The notes under the pieces were generated by a model. It was not told the origin of the DNA. It searched no databases and worked only from the letters and a program-made list of their open reading frames with translations. Shown in pieces: positions 1-12,156 of a stretch of DNA of 64,000 bases; the stretch's first letter is position 1; each line of letters starts with the position of its first letter. A program made the position numbers and the translations under genes. Origin of the DNA: Lactifluus volemus (Eukaryota > Basidiomycota > Agaricomycetes > Russulales > Russulaceae); contig WTXI01000205.1 of the NCBI GenBank assembly GCA_022376515.1, positions 1-64,000 of the forward strand, in the 5' to 3' direction.

Positions 1-1302
1 CTGGCGACACATTGTGTTTGCTTCACCTTCCCGTTTACATCTACGACTTATCTTCAGGGAGTACAGGTCCGCGAGGACAGTTATGTTAAAACGTCTCCCT
101 CCAATTCCGATTGTCTTCGACTTCAGGTTTGTTGGAGACACTATCAAAAAACAGAACCGCATGATTTCTGCGCTCAGATATCGCAATCGTATCGTGGCGG
201 TCAACTTCGTAGGATCAGACGTAGCCCTGGAAACGTTCTTGAAGGCAATGCGTCACCCATTTCCGTGCTGGAGAGCCTCGCACTCGAATGTCTTGGCAAG
301 TGGAACTATGACCTTCCCAATACGTTCCTTCAAGGTTCTGCCCAGCGCCTGCGCCGTCTCAAGTTAGCTGGCGTAACCCTCTCATCTTTGTCTCAATTAC
401 TCTCATCTACAACGGGCCTTGTCGGCCTCGATTTAAAAAGTGACGCCAACTTCTGTCCATCGCCAGTAGCATTGCTCCCTACCCTGCAGGGCATGCCATC
501 CCTGCGTTGTCTTGCGTTGGCAGAGCCTGACGATGCCCCTTCATATATTCGCCCCATTCCTATAATTGAGAAAGAAGACATCATTTCGTTATCAAACCTG
601 ACATGTTTTCACTTCAGTGGTTATAGAACTCACTTGGAGGGCCTAATGGCCCGATTGGCAGCCTCATCTTTGCAGGAGGTCCACATTCAATTGTATGATC
701 ACCCACCTACGCCCCCTATCTTGCACCTCCCCCGGTTTATCCGCGATGTAGGCAGACCAGCTTTTTCGGCCGAATTCAAATTTGTAGGATCGTGGCCCCG
801 CGTTTTTGTGTTGCAATCTATGGGTGAACCGCCACTCAGGCTTATTGTGTTTCAAAATGTTTTTTCTGTATTGCGGACGCTCTCCGATATGATTGCCACA
901 GTTGAGGACCTCCTCTTTACACACCCCTCCCAAACCAAACGCCAAAGGTCGCTCGCTCGACGGTCGTTTCAATGGCGAATGCTTATTGGGAAGTTCCGTA
1001 ATGTGAAGATTCTCAGATTGCGGCACGCACTAGTGCTTGATGTTGCAAAATTCTTCCTGCGGAAAGGCGAAAAACGTGCCTTGGATCTTTTACCCATGCT
1101 GGAAAGGATCGAGCTACATCCCGGAGGGCATGACAAACTTTTTAGCGAGAGGCAACGTGCGTCCGTGCTTAACAGCTTCCAGCCATTTGTGGCTGCGCGG
1201 GAACGGGTAGGCCGCCCTCTGTATGTGTTTTGGAACACAGATCGGGTACTTCCAACTATATCTTGTGACGCCACTGAGCGGCTCTGTCTACTTGATCAGT
1301 AA
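1..1302 (+). pseudogene. F-box/LRR-type protein, 5' truncated, frameshifted
   Basis: The first codons read WRHIVFASPSRL, the stretch that in fungal F-box proteins follows the F-box helix bundle, so the F-box itself lies left of the window. A leucine-rich body follows with phrases such as LESLALE, LRRLKLAG and LVGLDLK, typical of LRR-like C-termini of fungal SCF substrate adaptors. The reading frame changes at about 260-265: frame 2 ends ...MRHPFP and frame 1 resumes VLESLALE. One missing base near the TTCCG there would rejoin them. No intron with good borders explains the switch, so this is a one-base deletion in the gene or in the assembly. The rest is open to the stop at 1302. Fungal F-box genes of this kind form large, quickly decaying families. 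The precise partner or substrate cannot be told. Confidence 0.6.
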
Positions 1303-1574
1303 TTAAATTTTAGAGGCTAGTTGTGGTAGCTGGAATCTAAATAACTAAAGAATTTTTTTGGGTTTTCAGACAAGGCACCCTGTCTTTTGTTTGACATTGG
1401 AAACTCGACTATCAAGCCTGAAAAAAAGGCCTAAATGGTGGGATACTGTACTGTATTACAGTTATGGGCCTTGTCAGTGGTCCATGTTTGGCCAAGTTTG
1501 CCGTTTAGCAAGCACCAGAGGCGAGCAATCCTCTTACTTGCGTTTCAATTCTTCTGAAGCTACAACGCGCCTAA

Positions 1575-4500
1575 ATGTTACCAAACCCCGAGATACCGCA
1601 CATCAGCCGCGCTCAGGCCACCGAAACGCAATCGAGCTCGCACTTACTGCAAGTGACTGGTACGTATCTTTTATGATCATGCTCTGAGAAGTACGTAACC
1701 TCTTTCCCATGCCAGTCCTCAGAGCGCACAACATTCCCCGTCTCAAGACCGTCCTCGGGTTAAGAACAAAATTCTATGCTACTGTGACTTACGGGGCTAC
1801 AACGAGGCAGACACGATCTTTGCAGAGAGGGGGTAATAACCATGTGGAATGGAACGAGAATATCGACGTTTTGTGGGAAAATCTCATCTTTTTATTCTAC
1901 TTACAGCTGAGTCTTTAGCAGCGCTGTACAACCCCACCCTCAAATCGCAATATCTCTTTATGCGAAACGGACCACACGGAAAGACATCCTGATTGGAAAA
2001 CAGGAAATTGTCTGTGAGCCACATCGCGGTTTGTCTGTTTTGCAACTCTTACTTATACGTCTGACTGAGCATACTACCTATAGAACTCGATATTATATTC
2101 GGCGGCGCTGATGGACATCCTAGGCCTCCAACAGAGCCGGCCCCAGTTTTAACAATCACCGTGTCAGTGTACGCGAGTTCCTCTCTGACTGCGACAGTCA
2201 ACACCCCGAGTCCCCCAGAGGATGACCCTGTCACTGAAGGAGGCCCTACGCGCCCTATTGTCCAATCCAACACCGAAACCATGCAAACCACGGCAGTTTC
2301 CACTTCCCTATCTTCATCCAGGATCGATGACCTTCCCATCGGGAGCGGTACTTCTGAGCGACCCGTAACAGACGGCCAGACGGAGGAATTACGTACTACT
2401 CTCCATCGTGCTGAGGAAGCTATCGATACTATCAATACCGTAAACACATGGAAAACTGCTCTTAACTCTATCAAGTGGGTGATGGATACCGTCAGTCCAA
2501 TTGCAGCAGTATGTCCAATATTAGTTTTTGCATATCCGTCTTGAGATAATTTCCTCTATTCAGTTGAATCCCTATTCGCATCTAGCATGGAGTTTGCTCT
2601 CAAAGATTCCCGAGGTGGGCCTCCTCGTCTTGATATGGGACATTCTTTTGTTTTTGTTCACCTTGCCGCCAGACATTGCTACAGCTGGTTCAGCGTGACG
2701 ATAACGTCCAAACACTACTTGAGGCGATACGGGATGCTTTTGAACTTGCAGAAGAGGCGGACACTTTGAGGGACATCCAACCGGAGTCTAAGCAGGCGAA
2801 AATCCTCCATGAGATGCTGGAGTGCGTCTCCAAAACTGCGGAATTTATCGAATCGTATGCGAGGGATGTGCAAGTCGGCATGTCGTCTTGACCTCTCTCG
2901 TAGCTTATGATTGACATGTGGTTTCCAGGAAAGCGGACTTTGAAGAACCTCGGTGGCCAAGTTGACGAAAAAGTCGAAGACTACCGTTCGTCTCTCGTCC
3001 GACTACGAGAAAAGCTCCTCGCACATGCTACTGTCATCACTGAGGCCACTGTCCTTCAAACGCGAGACGATGTGAGGAAAGTGGGGACACAGCTAACGGA
3101 GCACGCATTAGGTGTTGGTGCGTAACTCTGACCGTCACAAGATCGTGGGATTGTTGACCTGACAAGGGGCACACAGAGTTAAGTGCAATAATCGGAGAAT
3201 TGCCCTACAAGGGAGGCTGGCAGTTCGGCGATGAGAAGCGCTGTCTTCCAGGTACACGGGTGCATTTCTTGGACTATATCGTCCAGTGGGTCGAGAATCG
3301 AGAATCTGAACGCGGGCTCGTTCTGCTTGGTCAGGCGGGCACGGGAAAGTCATCGATTGCGCATGAGGTCGCACGTCGGTTCGAAAGCAAGGGTCTCGGG
3401 TCTTACTTCACCTTTATACGGAAGGAGGGTTCCAAAGACGAGGCTTACAAGCTTTTCACGACAATTGCCCGTGATCTCTCTGACAACTATCCTGCGTTCA
3501 GCCTCGCCCTTGGGAAGGTCATTAAGCATAATTCATCTCTTCGTCGTACCCGCGACCGTCGCACACTTTTCGAACGCCTCCTCCTCGAGCCGCTCACCGA
3601 TCTTCAACTTCGTGATCCGATCCTCATTGTGATAGATGGGTTGGATGAAAGTGGAGATACAATCGGCAAATATGGACTACACACATTTCTTGCCCAACGT
3701 CTCGTCGACCTCCCACCAAACCTCCGCATACTCATCACCTCGAGGCCAGAAGATGGTATCGAACCTGCGTTCGTCGACGGTCCGTCCGTCCGTACCCTCT
3801 ACATGGATGACGCCCGACTAGCTGCCAATACGGAGCAAGATATTGGCATGTATCTTCGGAACGAGCTCCCCGAGGACGTTTTCAAAGACCATGGTGGCAA
3901 ATTGGCGAAGGCGTCAGAGGGGTTGTTTCAATGGGCAGCCGTTGCTTGTGGGTTCATAAATAGCACTGCTAGTCTTGGCCTAAGCAACAATGAGTGTATA
4001 CGGCGCCTGTTGGGACACTCTCGAGGTCGCTCAGGAGAGGGTCTGCTGGACAACTTGTACGAACAAGTTCTCAAAGAGTACTTCAAGTCACATGAAGCAC
4101 AGGCACTCTTTCGGACCATCATGGGACAGCTGTTTGCTGCGGTTGAACCGCTCTCTATCCGCTCGCTGATCGCTTTGCGACAGCATGCACCAACTTCTGG
4201 TCCTGGCTCGGAGGATTCCGATCGAGTCGTCAAAATTCTGCGTCACTTGGGCTCGCTGCTGAGCAACGTCACTTCATTTGATCAAACGCGTCCTATCGTT
4301 CCTCTCCATACCTCATTCCGCGACTTTCTTACTAACAAGACGAGCAATGAGTTTTATGTGGATCTTGCTGATGCCCATCATCAGTTGGCAAATTCCTGCC
4401 TTGGTTTAATGCTTGATATCCTCAAATTCAACATCTGCAACCTCGAGTCATCATATCTCGCCAACAGCGACGTCCCAGACTTGGAATTTCGAATTTCCAA

Positions 4501-7140
4501 ATGCATCCTACCTGCTCTATCGTATGCCTGTATTTATTGGGGCGATCATTTAAAACATCTTGTGTTCGATCACGATGTTTTTATGAAGCTCCGATTGTTC
4601 CTCAAGACAAAGTTTCTGTTTTGGCTGGAAGTGCTTAGCATCAAGAAGAGTATAGGCCTTGCTCCACGAGCATTATCATCTCTGTCGATATGGTTGCAGC
4701 GGGAGGTACGTACACCGCATAATTAAATATGACGTATAGTGATATTTACGTGAAATCGCAATAGGGTTCACAGACGGTGCCAGTGAAGGATTTGTTGGGA
4801 TTAGTGAACGATGCGTCTGCATTTGTGCGATATTTCGGAATGGTGATGGCAAGAAGTGCACCGCATATCTATATCTCAGCACTCCCTTTCGCACCAAGCT
4901 CTTCCCGCATCCTCAATCAATACCTATACCAATTCCCTCGTACGTTGACCTTGGAGCGCGGGCAGTTGTCTCATTGGCCTGCATTGGAAATGACGATTCC
5001 GGCACACGACGCTTGGGTCTTTCACGTTGCATTCTCGCCTGATGGACAACGTATCGCATCAGCCTCGTCGAATGACACGATTTGCGTGTGGGATGCCACA
5101 ACAGGCGAGGTTGTGGCGGGGCCATTTACTGGACACACTTCTTCGGTCAGATCTGTTGCATTCTCTCCGGACGGAGAGCGCATCGCATCTGCTTCAAACG
5201 ATCACACGATTCGCGTTTGGGATGCCACAACAGCACAGGTTGTAGCAGGCCCGTTTTTAGGTCACACCAATTACGTCACATGTGTCACATTCTCGCCGGA
5301 TGGACAGCGAATCGCATCGGCCTCAGAGGACTGCACGATTCGGGTGTGGGATGCCACAACGGCACAGGTCGTAGCAGGCCCGTTTACTGGACACACCTCT
5401 TGGGTTGAATGCGTTGTATTCTCTCCAGACGGACAGCATATCGCATCGGCCTCGATCGATCGGACGATTCGTGTGTGGGATTCTACAACAGGACGGGTTG
5501 TAGCAGGCCCGTTTACTGAACACACCAAATCGGTCACATCTGTTGCATTTATGCCGGACGGACAGTGTATCGCATCGGGCTCTTCTGATGGCACAATTCG
5601 CATTTGGGATGCCACAACAGGACGGCTCGTAGCGGGCCCGTTTACTGGGCACACCGATCGGGTCACATCTGTTGCATCGTCGCCAGACGGACAACGTATT
5701 GCATCAACTTCGGGCGATCGCACTATTCGCGTGTGGGATGCCTCGACAGGACAGGTCGTAGCGGGCCCGTTTACTGGACACACCAGTTGGGTCAGATCTG
5801 TTGCATTCTCGCCAGACGGACAGCGTATCGCATCGGCCTCGGACGATTGCACGATTCGTGTGTGGGATGCCACAATAGCACAGGTCGTAGTGGGTTCCTT
5901 CACCCAATACACTGAATCGGTCAGATCTGTTGCATTTTCACCGGATGGACAGCATCTTGCGTCGGCCTCGCACGATGCCAAAATTCTCTTGTGGAATGCC
6001 ACAACAGGACAGGTTATAGTGGGCCCATTTACTGGACACACCGATTGGATCACATCTGTTGCATTCTCTCCAGATGGACGTTGTATCGCATCGGCCTCGG
6101 GCGATCGTACGATTCGAGTGTGGAATGCCTCAACAGGACAGGTCATAGCAGGCCCATTTACTGGACACACCGATCATGTCACATCTGTTGCATTCTCACC
6201 AGACGGACGGTGTGTTGCATCGGCTTCATATGATCGCACAATTCGTGTGTGGAATGCCTCAACAGGACAGCTTGTAGTAGGCCCATTTACTGGACACACT
6301 GATTGGGTCGCATCTGTTGCATTCTCGCCGGATGGACAGCGTATCGCATCGACTTCATACGATCACACGATCCGTGTGTGGAATGCCTCAACAGGACGGG
6401 TTGTAGCAGACCCGTTTACTGGACACACCAGACCGGTCAGATCTATTGTATTCTCGCCAGATGGACAGCGTATCGCATCGGCCTCAGAGGATGAGACGAT
6501 TCGCGTGTGGGATGCCAGAACAGGTCAGCTCACGGCAGGCCCGTTTACTGGACACACCGATTGGGTCTTATCGGTTGCATTCTCACCAGATGGACAGTGT
6601 ATCGCGTCGGCCTCATACGATGGGACGAGTTGCGTGTGGAATGCCACAACAGGACATCTCATAGCAGGCCCATTCGCTGGACACACCTCTGCTGGTGTCA
6701 ATTCTGTTGCATTCTCCCCGAATGGACAGCATATCGCATCGACCTCGGACGATGGCACGATTCGTGTGTGGGATGTCACAACAGGACAGGTTGAAGCGGG
6801 CCAGTCTACTGGACACGTCAACTGGACCAGGTCTGTTGTACTCTCACCAGATGGCCAGCATACTGCCTCAGCTTCAGATGATTGCGCAAATCATGTGGTG
6901 AATATCGTAGCAGAAGATTCTAAGTTCCACTTTACGGACCAATCCCTGATCAATGGTGAGGGTTGGATATGTGGAGAAGAAAATGAGCTTTTTTTATGGA
7001 TTCCCGATCTGCATAAGCGTTGTCTTCATAGACCTAGCACTGTCTGGGCTGCGGGCGGACATGAGACCCGGCTTGATCTTTCAAAGTTTGTGCACGGGTC
7101 GAATTGGGCTACAGTATATGATCACACGTTACTTCAATAG
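1575..7140 (+). CDS. NACHT-WD40 (NWD) STAND protein with N-terminal C2-like domain
   Basis: This is a signal-transducing NTPase of the class that includes fungal HET/NWD nonself-recognition proteins. Proposed start is the ATG at 1575, immediately preceded by an in-frame TAA. Exon 1 (1575-1659) joins 1716 to give LLQVTVLRAHNIPRLK, the start of a C2-like fold. About six more short introns follow, with splice borders near 2512, 2615, 2875, 3118 and 4708. The NACHT exon (about 3178-4708) has Walker A GQAGTGKSS and Walker B ILIVIDGLDE. The last exon holds 14 WD40 repeats plus one degenerate unit, then a short tail with GWICGE and HETRLDLSKFVHG, which I know from this family. Spliced length is roughly 1,600 residues. 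Family knowledge: the WD40 surface binds a ligand and NACHT oligomerises. Inference: an allorecognition or immune receptor. The effector type is unclear because the N-terminus is not a recognised HET, lipase or purine-phosphorylase domain. Confidence 0.85.
4994..6930 (+). repeat. Tandem array of 15 WD40 units (129-bp period)
   Basis: Fifteen consecutive 43-residue units lie in one exon of the NWD gene. Each carries GHT at the start, VAFSPDGQ(R/H/C)IASAS in the middle and TIRVW(D/N)A at the end. Unit 15 has lost the WD core (it reads CANHVVN). Units 2-13 are almost the same length, and many are identical over long DNA stretches, including the GTTTACTGGACACACC linker. Most substitutions fall in a few positions of each unit, such as the residues after GHT and the pair after the S-A-S/T-S motif. 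Confidence 0.95.
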
Positions 7141-7417
7141 AATCACTCGTATGCTAATATCTATCTAGCCATGTCTTACCCGTCTTTGTGACGAGGCCTA
7201 CCACGACCTCCCGTTCACTGCAACTTCATGAGAGGGTATCATACAGTAAATGCAAACCTTTGTGGGCCAGCAATGGACAGGTCATGTGACTGTTGTGTGA
7301 GGTCGCCGGGAGATGCAGACATCGGCCCGGATCGCCGTATATGCCTAATCTGTGCATGTGATTTCCTTCCTCGGTACATGACTGGTTCCCTCTCACTCTG
7401 CAACCTCTCACTCTGCG

Positions 7418-9046
7418 ATGTTGCGCACCTTTCTCGCATCGGCCCGCTCACCTCTTTCTTTTAAACTTTCCTCCAGGTCAGTTACTTTGGAATTTTGATA
7501 CCGCCATTGTACTGATCCATTCGCTTTGCATCAGGGCGTTCTCAACTTCACCTGCGTGGCGCGCGATTAATTCGCTACATTCCTTTTCAGAAGAGGAGGA
7601 GCTCCTGAGAGAATCTGGTATGACATATCCTTACCGAGTCTCAGCCAAAAAGTTGCTTACAGTGTATCCAGTGAAGCGCTTCGCGCAGGATGTTGTTGGG
7701 CCCAAGGTCCGTGAGATGGACGAAAACGAAATGATGGATCCCTCCGTGGTCAAGGGTCTCTTCGAACAGGGAGTGCGTAATTTCGCTTTTATATGCGGTA
7801 CTTGTCTCACGTACGCGTAGCTCATGGGTATCGAAACAAGTGCGGATCAAGGCGGCGCAGAGTCCTCGTTCACTTCCGCAATAATTGCGATCGAGGAACT
7901 CGCAAAGGTCGATCCATCTGTATCTGTCATGTGTGACGTACACAATACGCTTGTAAACACGGTCATCCGGAAATACGGTACCAAAGAACAACAGGAGAAG
8001 TGGCTACCGCAACTTGCTGAGTCAAAGGTTCGTCCCCGACCACCCCGGCTCGTCCGTCTACGCGTTCCCTAACGGACTCACAGCTCGGTAGTTTCTGTCT
8101 ATCTGAGCCCGCTTCTGGCTCGGACGCGTTTGCCCTCCAAACACGCGCAACAAAGGATGGAGACAACTGGACCATCAATGGTTCAAAAATGTGGATTACC
8201 AACTCATACGAAGCCGAAGTATTTCTCATCTTTGCCAATGTGAGCACCCAATTTCCATATCTCAGAGATATAATGCTACCTTATGTTTCTCGAAGATCGA
8301 CCCGAGTAAAGGCTATAAGGGCATTACTTGTTTCATTGCGACCAAGGACATGGGGATTCAAATTGCCAAAAAGGAACAGAAGCTTGGCATCCGCGCTAGC
8401 TCAACATGCACTTTGAACTTCGATGATATGAAAGTTCCGGCCGAGAATATCATCGGTGGCGAAGGATTAGGATATAAGATTGCCATCGAGATTCTGAATG
8501 AGGGTCAGGCATCTCCCTCAGTGTTCTACCTCCTTTATTTAAGACAACACATTAGGTCGCATTGGTATCGCTGCTCAAATGCTTGGCCTTGCTCAAGGAG
8601 CGTTTGAAAAGGTGGTCCCTTATACGTACGAGCGCAAGCAGTTTGGGCAGGCGGTGGGTACTTTTCAGGGCATGGCTTTCCAAATTGCAGAGGCTGCTAT
8701 CGATCTCGAGACTGCGAGACTGCTTACGTACAATGCCGCGCGGAGAAAGGAGGAAGGGCGCAGCTTTACCAAAGAGGCAGCTATGGCGAAGTATTGGGCG
8801 AGCGTCGTTGCACAACGCGTGTCAGGACAGGCAATCGAATGGGCAGGCGGTATCGGTTTCACGCGGGAGACAGGTATTGAAAAGTTTTGGCGCGATTCAA
8901 AGATTGTGAGTCTATCGTTTTCTCCCGCTGAAGGGGTTGTGACGATATCTGAACAACGCTCTCGTGTTCAGGGTGCTATCTACGAAGGGACGTCCAACAT
9001 TCAACTACAGACTATCTCCAAGTATATCCAAAAGGAATACTCATAA
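7418..9046 (+). CDS. Short/branched-chain acyl-CoA dehydrogenase, mitochondrial
   Basis: This is a flavoenzyme that oxidises short or branched acyl-CoA to the trans-2-enoyl-CoA in the mitochondrial matrix, passing electrons to ETF. The ATG at 7418 opens [15 protein letters not shown], an arginine-rich, acid-free presequence. Eight exons can be joined across short GT-AG introns. Visible family marks are [28 protein letters not shown] (the FAD/substrate loop), [10 protein letters not shown], the hydrophobic [10 protein letters not shown] segment, and [12 protein letters not shown] near the C-terminus. The Glu in YEGT sits at the catalytic-base position of this subfamily. Closest resemblance is to ACADSB-type enzymes of isoleucine/valine breakdown, but acyl-chain specificity cannot be read from sequence alone. 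The reading frame is intact with no missing motif. Confidence 0.9.
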
Positions 9047-9555
9047 GCCAATTGCGCGAGAGCTCCCGCTGTAACATAGCGTAAACCTTGTTCTACAAAT
9101 TTACAGGACCGTAAAAAGTTCCCACGGGCGTGAACCCCCTTATTTACGCTTTCTCCTTTCCGACCTCGACGACCGTCCTGCGTGAGGGACCAACGACACC
9201 AACGCGCCTTGAGGCAAACGCATGTCTTGGGAGTACTCCTGTATTGCTCCGCTGGCGTTGGGCGCACCGGCCTCAAGTACTCTCCTCTCAATGGCATACT
9301 ACTCCTGCTTTGCGGATTCTGGCCCAACGAACGGCTCGGTATCAACATTCTGCGCACGCTTGGAGCGTGATCGAAACGTTTTCTGGGACGGAGGGGCAGT
9401 CCCAGCTGCACCAATGCTGCTCAGCACGACGTGCACCCTCGGCGCCCAGCAGATGAACCACTCAGTGACTGTCTCGCAGTTGAGCTGCTCCGCATCAATG
9501 CACCATCTGATTTTGATTATCTGACTGAATGTCTCCTCAAGCTCCAAGGGGTCCT

Positions 9556-9660
9556 CTCTGCCAAAGAAATACACCTACCCAACAACAAATACTAGAAAGG
9601 TGACCCATCAGGTCACCTTTCTGGTCTTTGTCATTTGGTAGGCAAATGTCTTTGGCAGAG
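9556..9660. repeat. 105-bp imperfect palindrome (50-bp arms, 5-nt loop)
   Basis: Left arm 9556-9605 and right arm 9611-9660 are reverse complements at roughly three quarters of positions. The inner 12 bp (AGAAAGGTGACC / GGTCACCTTTCT) and outer 12 bp (CTCTGCCAAAGA) are nearly perfect. The loop is CATCA. No coding content is recognised. It could be a decayed MITE, a fold-back element or a hairpin RNA precursor. Confidence 0.8.
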
Positions 9661-9672
9661 CCTGTTACCTCT

Positions 9673-9719
9673 ACACCTCAACCTCGACCTGAGAGTTTCG
9701 GGCACGAAGGTTGAGGTGT
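9673..9719. repeat. Second hairpin, 12-bp perfect stem
   Basis: ACACCTCAACCT at 9673-9684 is the exact reverse complement of AGGTTGAGGTGT at 9708-9719, with 23 nt between. It lies directly after the 105-bp palindrome, so the two may belong to one element or to one transcript terminus. Confidence 0.7.
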
Positions 9720-9772
9720 CGTTGTAAGATCAGATCAGACAACGGCGCTACTGATCCAAATCTCCACCGTAC

Positions 9773-10117
9773 ATGACAAAGTCACAGCTGACTTGGGTGA
9801 TCCAAGATAGCAACCAAATTGTGGTCCCATCGGCGAGCAGATATTCCGCATCCTATTGCCAGCACAATATGGTTTTTTTAGAAGTTATTAGCCATGCCTC
9901 CAGTCGCTTTGTTTTGACGAACGAATCTAGTGTCAACCTAGAGGCTTATCACAGTAAGAATGGCCAAAGCGACCAATTTTGCGCCGTCTTCATTCCGGCC
10001 GCTAAGGAAGAACGTCGCCGTCGAGTCGTTTTAAAGGACTTCCCAAATGCAGAGAGAGGGTCAACTGTAAGGGTAGTTGGGGACGTCTTTCTGGTCATGT
10101 TCAACGTCCCCGAATGA
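9773..10117 (+). CDS. Hypothetical 114-residue protein
   Basis: An uninterrupted frame begins MTKSQLTWVIQDSN and ends RVVGDVFLVMFNVPE. Composition is balanced and protein-like, with alternating hydrophobic/polar stretches suggesting a small beta-rich fold. It has no signal peptide or membrane segment and no motif I recognise. No intron is needed. Its neighbours are a hairpin region on the left and about 700 bp of apparently non-coding DNA on the right. It could equally be a chance frame. Confidence 0.3.
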   Translation: MTKSQLTWVIQDSNQIVVPSASRYSASYCQHNMVFLEVISHASSRFVLTNESSVNLEAYHSKNGQSDQFCAVFIPAAKEERRRRVVLKDFPNAERGSTVRVVGDVFLVMFNVPE

Positions 10118-10825
10118 CATATTCACGCATGCCCTGACCGGTGGGGCGAGGACTCCATTTCGGCCAAGGGCCTTCAATTCCACGATCCCGTGATAGCTCG
10201 TGCATGACTTATGGCTTCTTATTGATCCAAAGGGGGTCAAGTTCGGTCAAACCGACTCCCTCTCTCTCCGCGCGCTGGCGGTAGTAGACTTTTGGAGGGC
10301 TGTCCGGCAACCATCGTGGATAACTTTGGCATAGTCGGGGTATGCCGAGATGTGGCACGAGCTGGATCGGATTGGACATGGAGCGTTTGGCCAAGGCTTC
10401 AAGTCCGGTTCCAGCTGGCAAGATCGATGTGGATTGGATGTCCGGCGAAAAGCTATTTTCAGGGGAAATTGGAACAGTTAGTCATGGTGGGATGCTATTG
10501 CACAATTGAAGAGATTTCCTTGAAGATAGTAATTTTGTCAATGGGTTGGGTGCACAGAAAGTAACTCAACATCCAATGGGGAGGAAGGTCATGGTTAAGA
10601 GGAGCAGCCTTTTATAGGCAAGAGCAAGCAATGGGTGTATTTTCGGAGTTGGTGTCAGGGGTTGGACATGCGAGTGTATGTGTGACCTTTCAAGAGAGTT
10701 CAAGAGAGGACTATAAATAGCTAAAGGGTAGCTACGAAAGTGTCACTATATTAAAAGGAGATTTAACCTGTAACTTATGCTGATAACTCCAGAGCCACAG
10801 AAAAGCAACAAGTCAGACATGTAAG
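10118..10825. other. Intergenic stretch, possible orphan promoter
   Basis: No convincing gene is seen. Near 10690-10725 a short tandem (TTCAAGAGAG, AGTTCAAGAGAGG) is followed by CTATAAATAG, a TATA-box-like site on the + strand. No credible + strand gene follows before the carrier gene on the other strand. Confidence 0.35.
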
Positions 10826-12156
10826 TTACACTTGTCCACTCCTTGTCCGGGAGAATAGTAGGAGAGATTCATACACCCCCCACCCGATAGCCGAGGAAAG
10901 TATTTTGCGCGAGAGGCGGAGGGAGGCACCATCAAAGAAACCGGATATGCCCCGTTCCTTTAAATGCAAACTCGGTGAACTTGTGGAACAGGCTGAGATA
11001 GAAGCACTGACATTCCACACCGTCAAGACCGTCCGGGTGAGGCCATGGTACTTGTCTTCTGAGCGAACTTGCATCCTCGTCTACGAAACGTCGAAGTCAA
11101 TGCGTACTCCTTCCAAGGAAAACAAGGATCGAGCAAGACAGACCTTGATGACATCAAATGGATGCGTGGTGAGGGTCGCGATGGTTCCGGCGGCGGCGCC
11201 AGAGGCGCTATGTAATGCTGCAGAAACCAGGGGTGACGAGGGTGGTAGTGCAGACGCGGCTTCGTACTTTATGCCCTCGTAGAAGACCAAAAATAGACCC
11301 GCGTAGGGTGCGTCGCGTAGCGACGATGCAAGGAACCCGCGAAATAGTTCCGAAGGTCCACCACGTAGGATTGAGCGCACAGAAGATGTCAGGGAACCGT
11401 ACGTATGCAGGTTACTCTACGAAGGAAAAGCAGAGGGGGTCATCAATTCGCATATGATGGACAGCACGAGTAAGGGGTTACGGACTTCGTATCGCGCCTT
11501 GAGGACTGAGAACGGATTGAGTACAAACCCGACGGCGACGCGAGTAGTGGCGCCGGACAAGAGGTTCCCGGAGCTTGTTAGTACGGGAAGAACAGAAGCA
11601 TTTTTTTCGGAACCCGGTTTACGGACAGCGGCGAAGAAGGGAGAGCATGCCATAAAGGCGCGGACTTGACTCAAGCTGGACATGTAGAGCGAAATGCCAG
11701 GGACATTGCTGATATAAATTTGTTGAATTGTCTATTCAATCAAGGGGAAAAAAGCAGGGAAAGTACCGAATTAACGTTGCAGATGTACCACGCCAGAGGC
11801 CGACTACTCCGGAGGAAGAAATGATCTCTCGCGTGGTGGAACGAATGATGCCAGGCGTGGCTTGCCTGGATGGACATCAGGGATACAGGTTGGCCCTCGT
11901 CAGGGCACTCATACATACCTCTTTCCTAGCACAGCATCACCTTGCTGAAGACGCGTCTTTATGAGGTCGACTGGTGCAAAGATGAGGTGAAACTGAAGCA
12001 AGTCGGATGAAACGACAAAGGCCACGTACAAGGTTGTAAGAAGAGTGATGAGGTGAGTCCGGAGAGGGCGCCTGTTATAATAAAGTGAATGGCTGATCCC
12101 CAGAGATGAGAAGAGTGCACACTACCTGACAAGAGGTGTTGACCGACATTGGTCAT
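10826..12156 (-). CDS. HEM25: Mitochondrial glycine carrier (SLC25A38/Hem25 type)
   Basis: An inner-membrane carrier that in yeast and man imports glycine for the first step of haem synthesis. The start is the ATG at 12154-12156 (MTNVGQHLLSG). Splicing across short introns gives GALSGLTSSLFLQPFDLIKTRLQQG, then ATLIR/NVPGISLYMSS and GATTRVAVGFVLNPFSVLKARYE, then SELFRGFLASSLRDAPYAGLF, and THPFDVIKTRMQ before the last exon. This gives the three carrier signatures P-F-D-L-I-K, P-F-S-V-L-K and P-F-D-V-I-K, two of which keep the canonical Asp; the second has Ser in its place, as other members of this subfamily do. The last exon (GISGFFDGASLRLSRK) ends at 10826. One possible 63-nt intron near 11000-11060 is in frame either way. 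Divergent from the transporter at 12350. Confidence 0.85.

Larger units (their letters stand above)
9047..9772. other. Gene-poor stretch after the acyl-CoA dehydrogenase
   Basis: It holds the dehydrogenase 3' region, several overlapping short open frames at 9130-9524 with no recognisable motif, and the two hairpins. No gene is supported here. Confidence 0.5.

Noticed and set aside
1358..1687. Open frame of 109 codons upstream of the NWD gene
   Set aside because: It overlaps the proposed NWD first exon in another frame and has no motif. The spliced exon gives a better domain start.
5271..6170. 299-codon minus-strand frame
   Set aside because: It is the antisense shadow of the WD40 repeat array; its repetitive sequence comes from the 129-bp period.
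9130..9524. Three overlapping + strand frames after the dehydrogenase
   Set aside because: No motif, no clear start context and mutual overlap in all frames.
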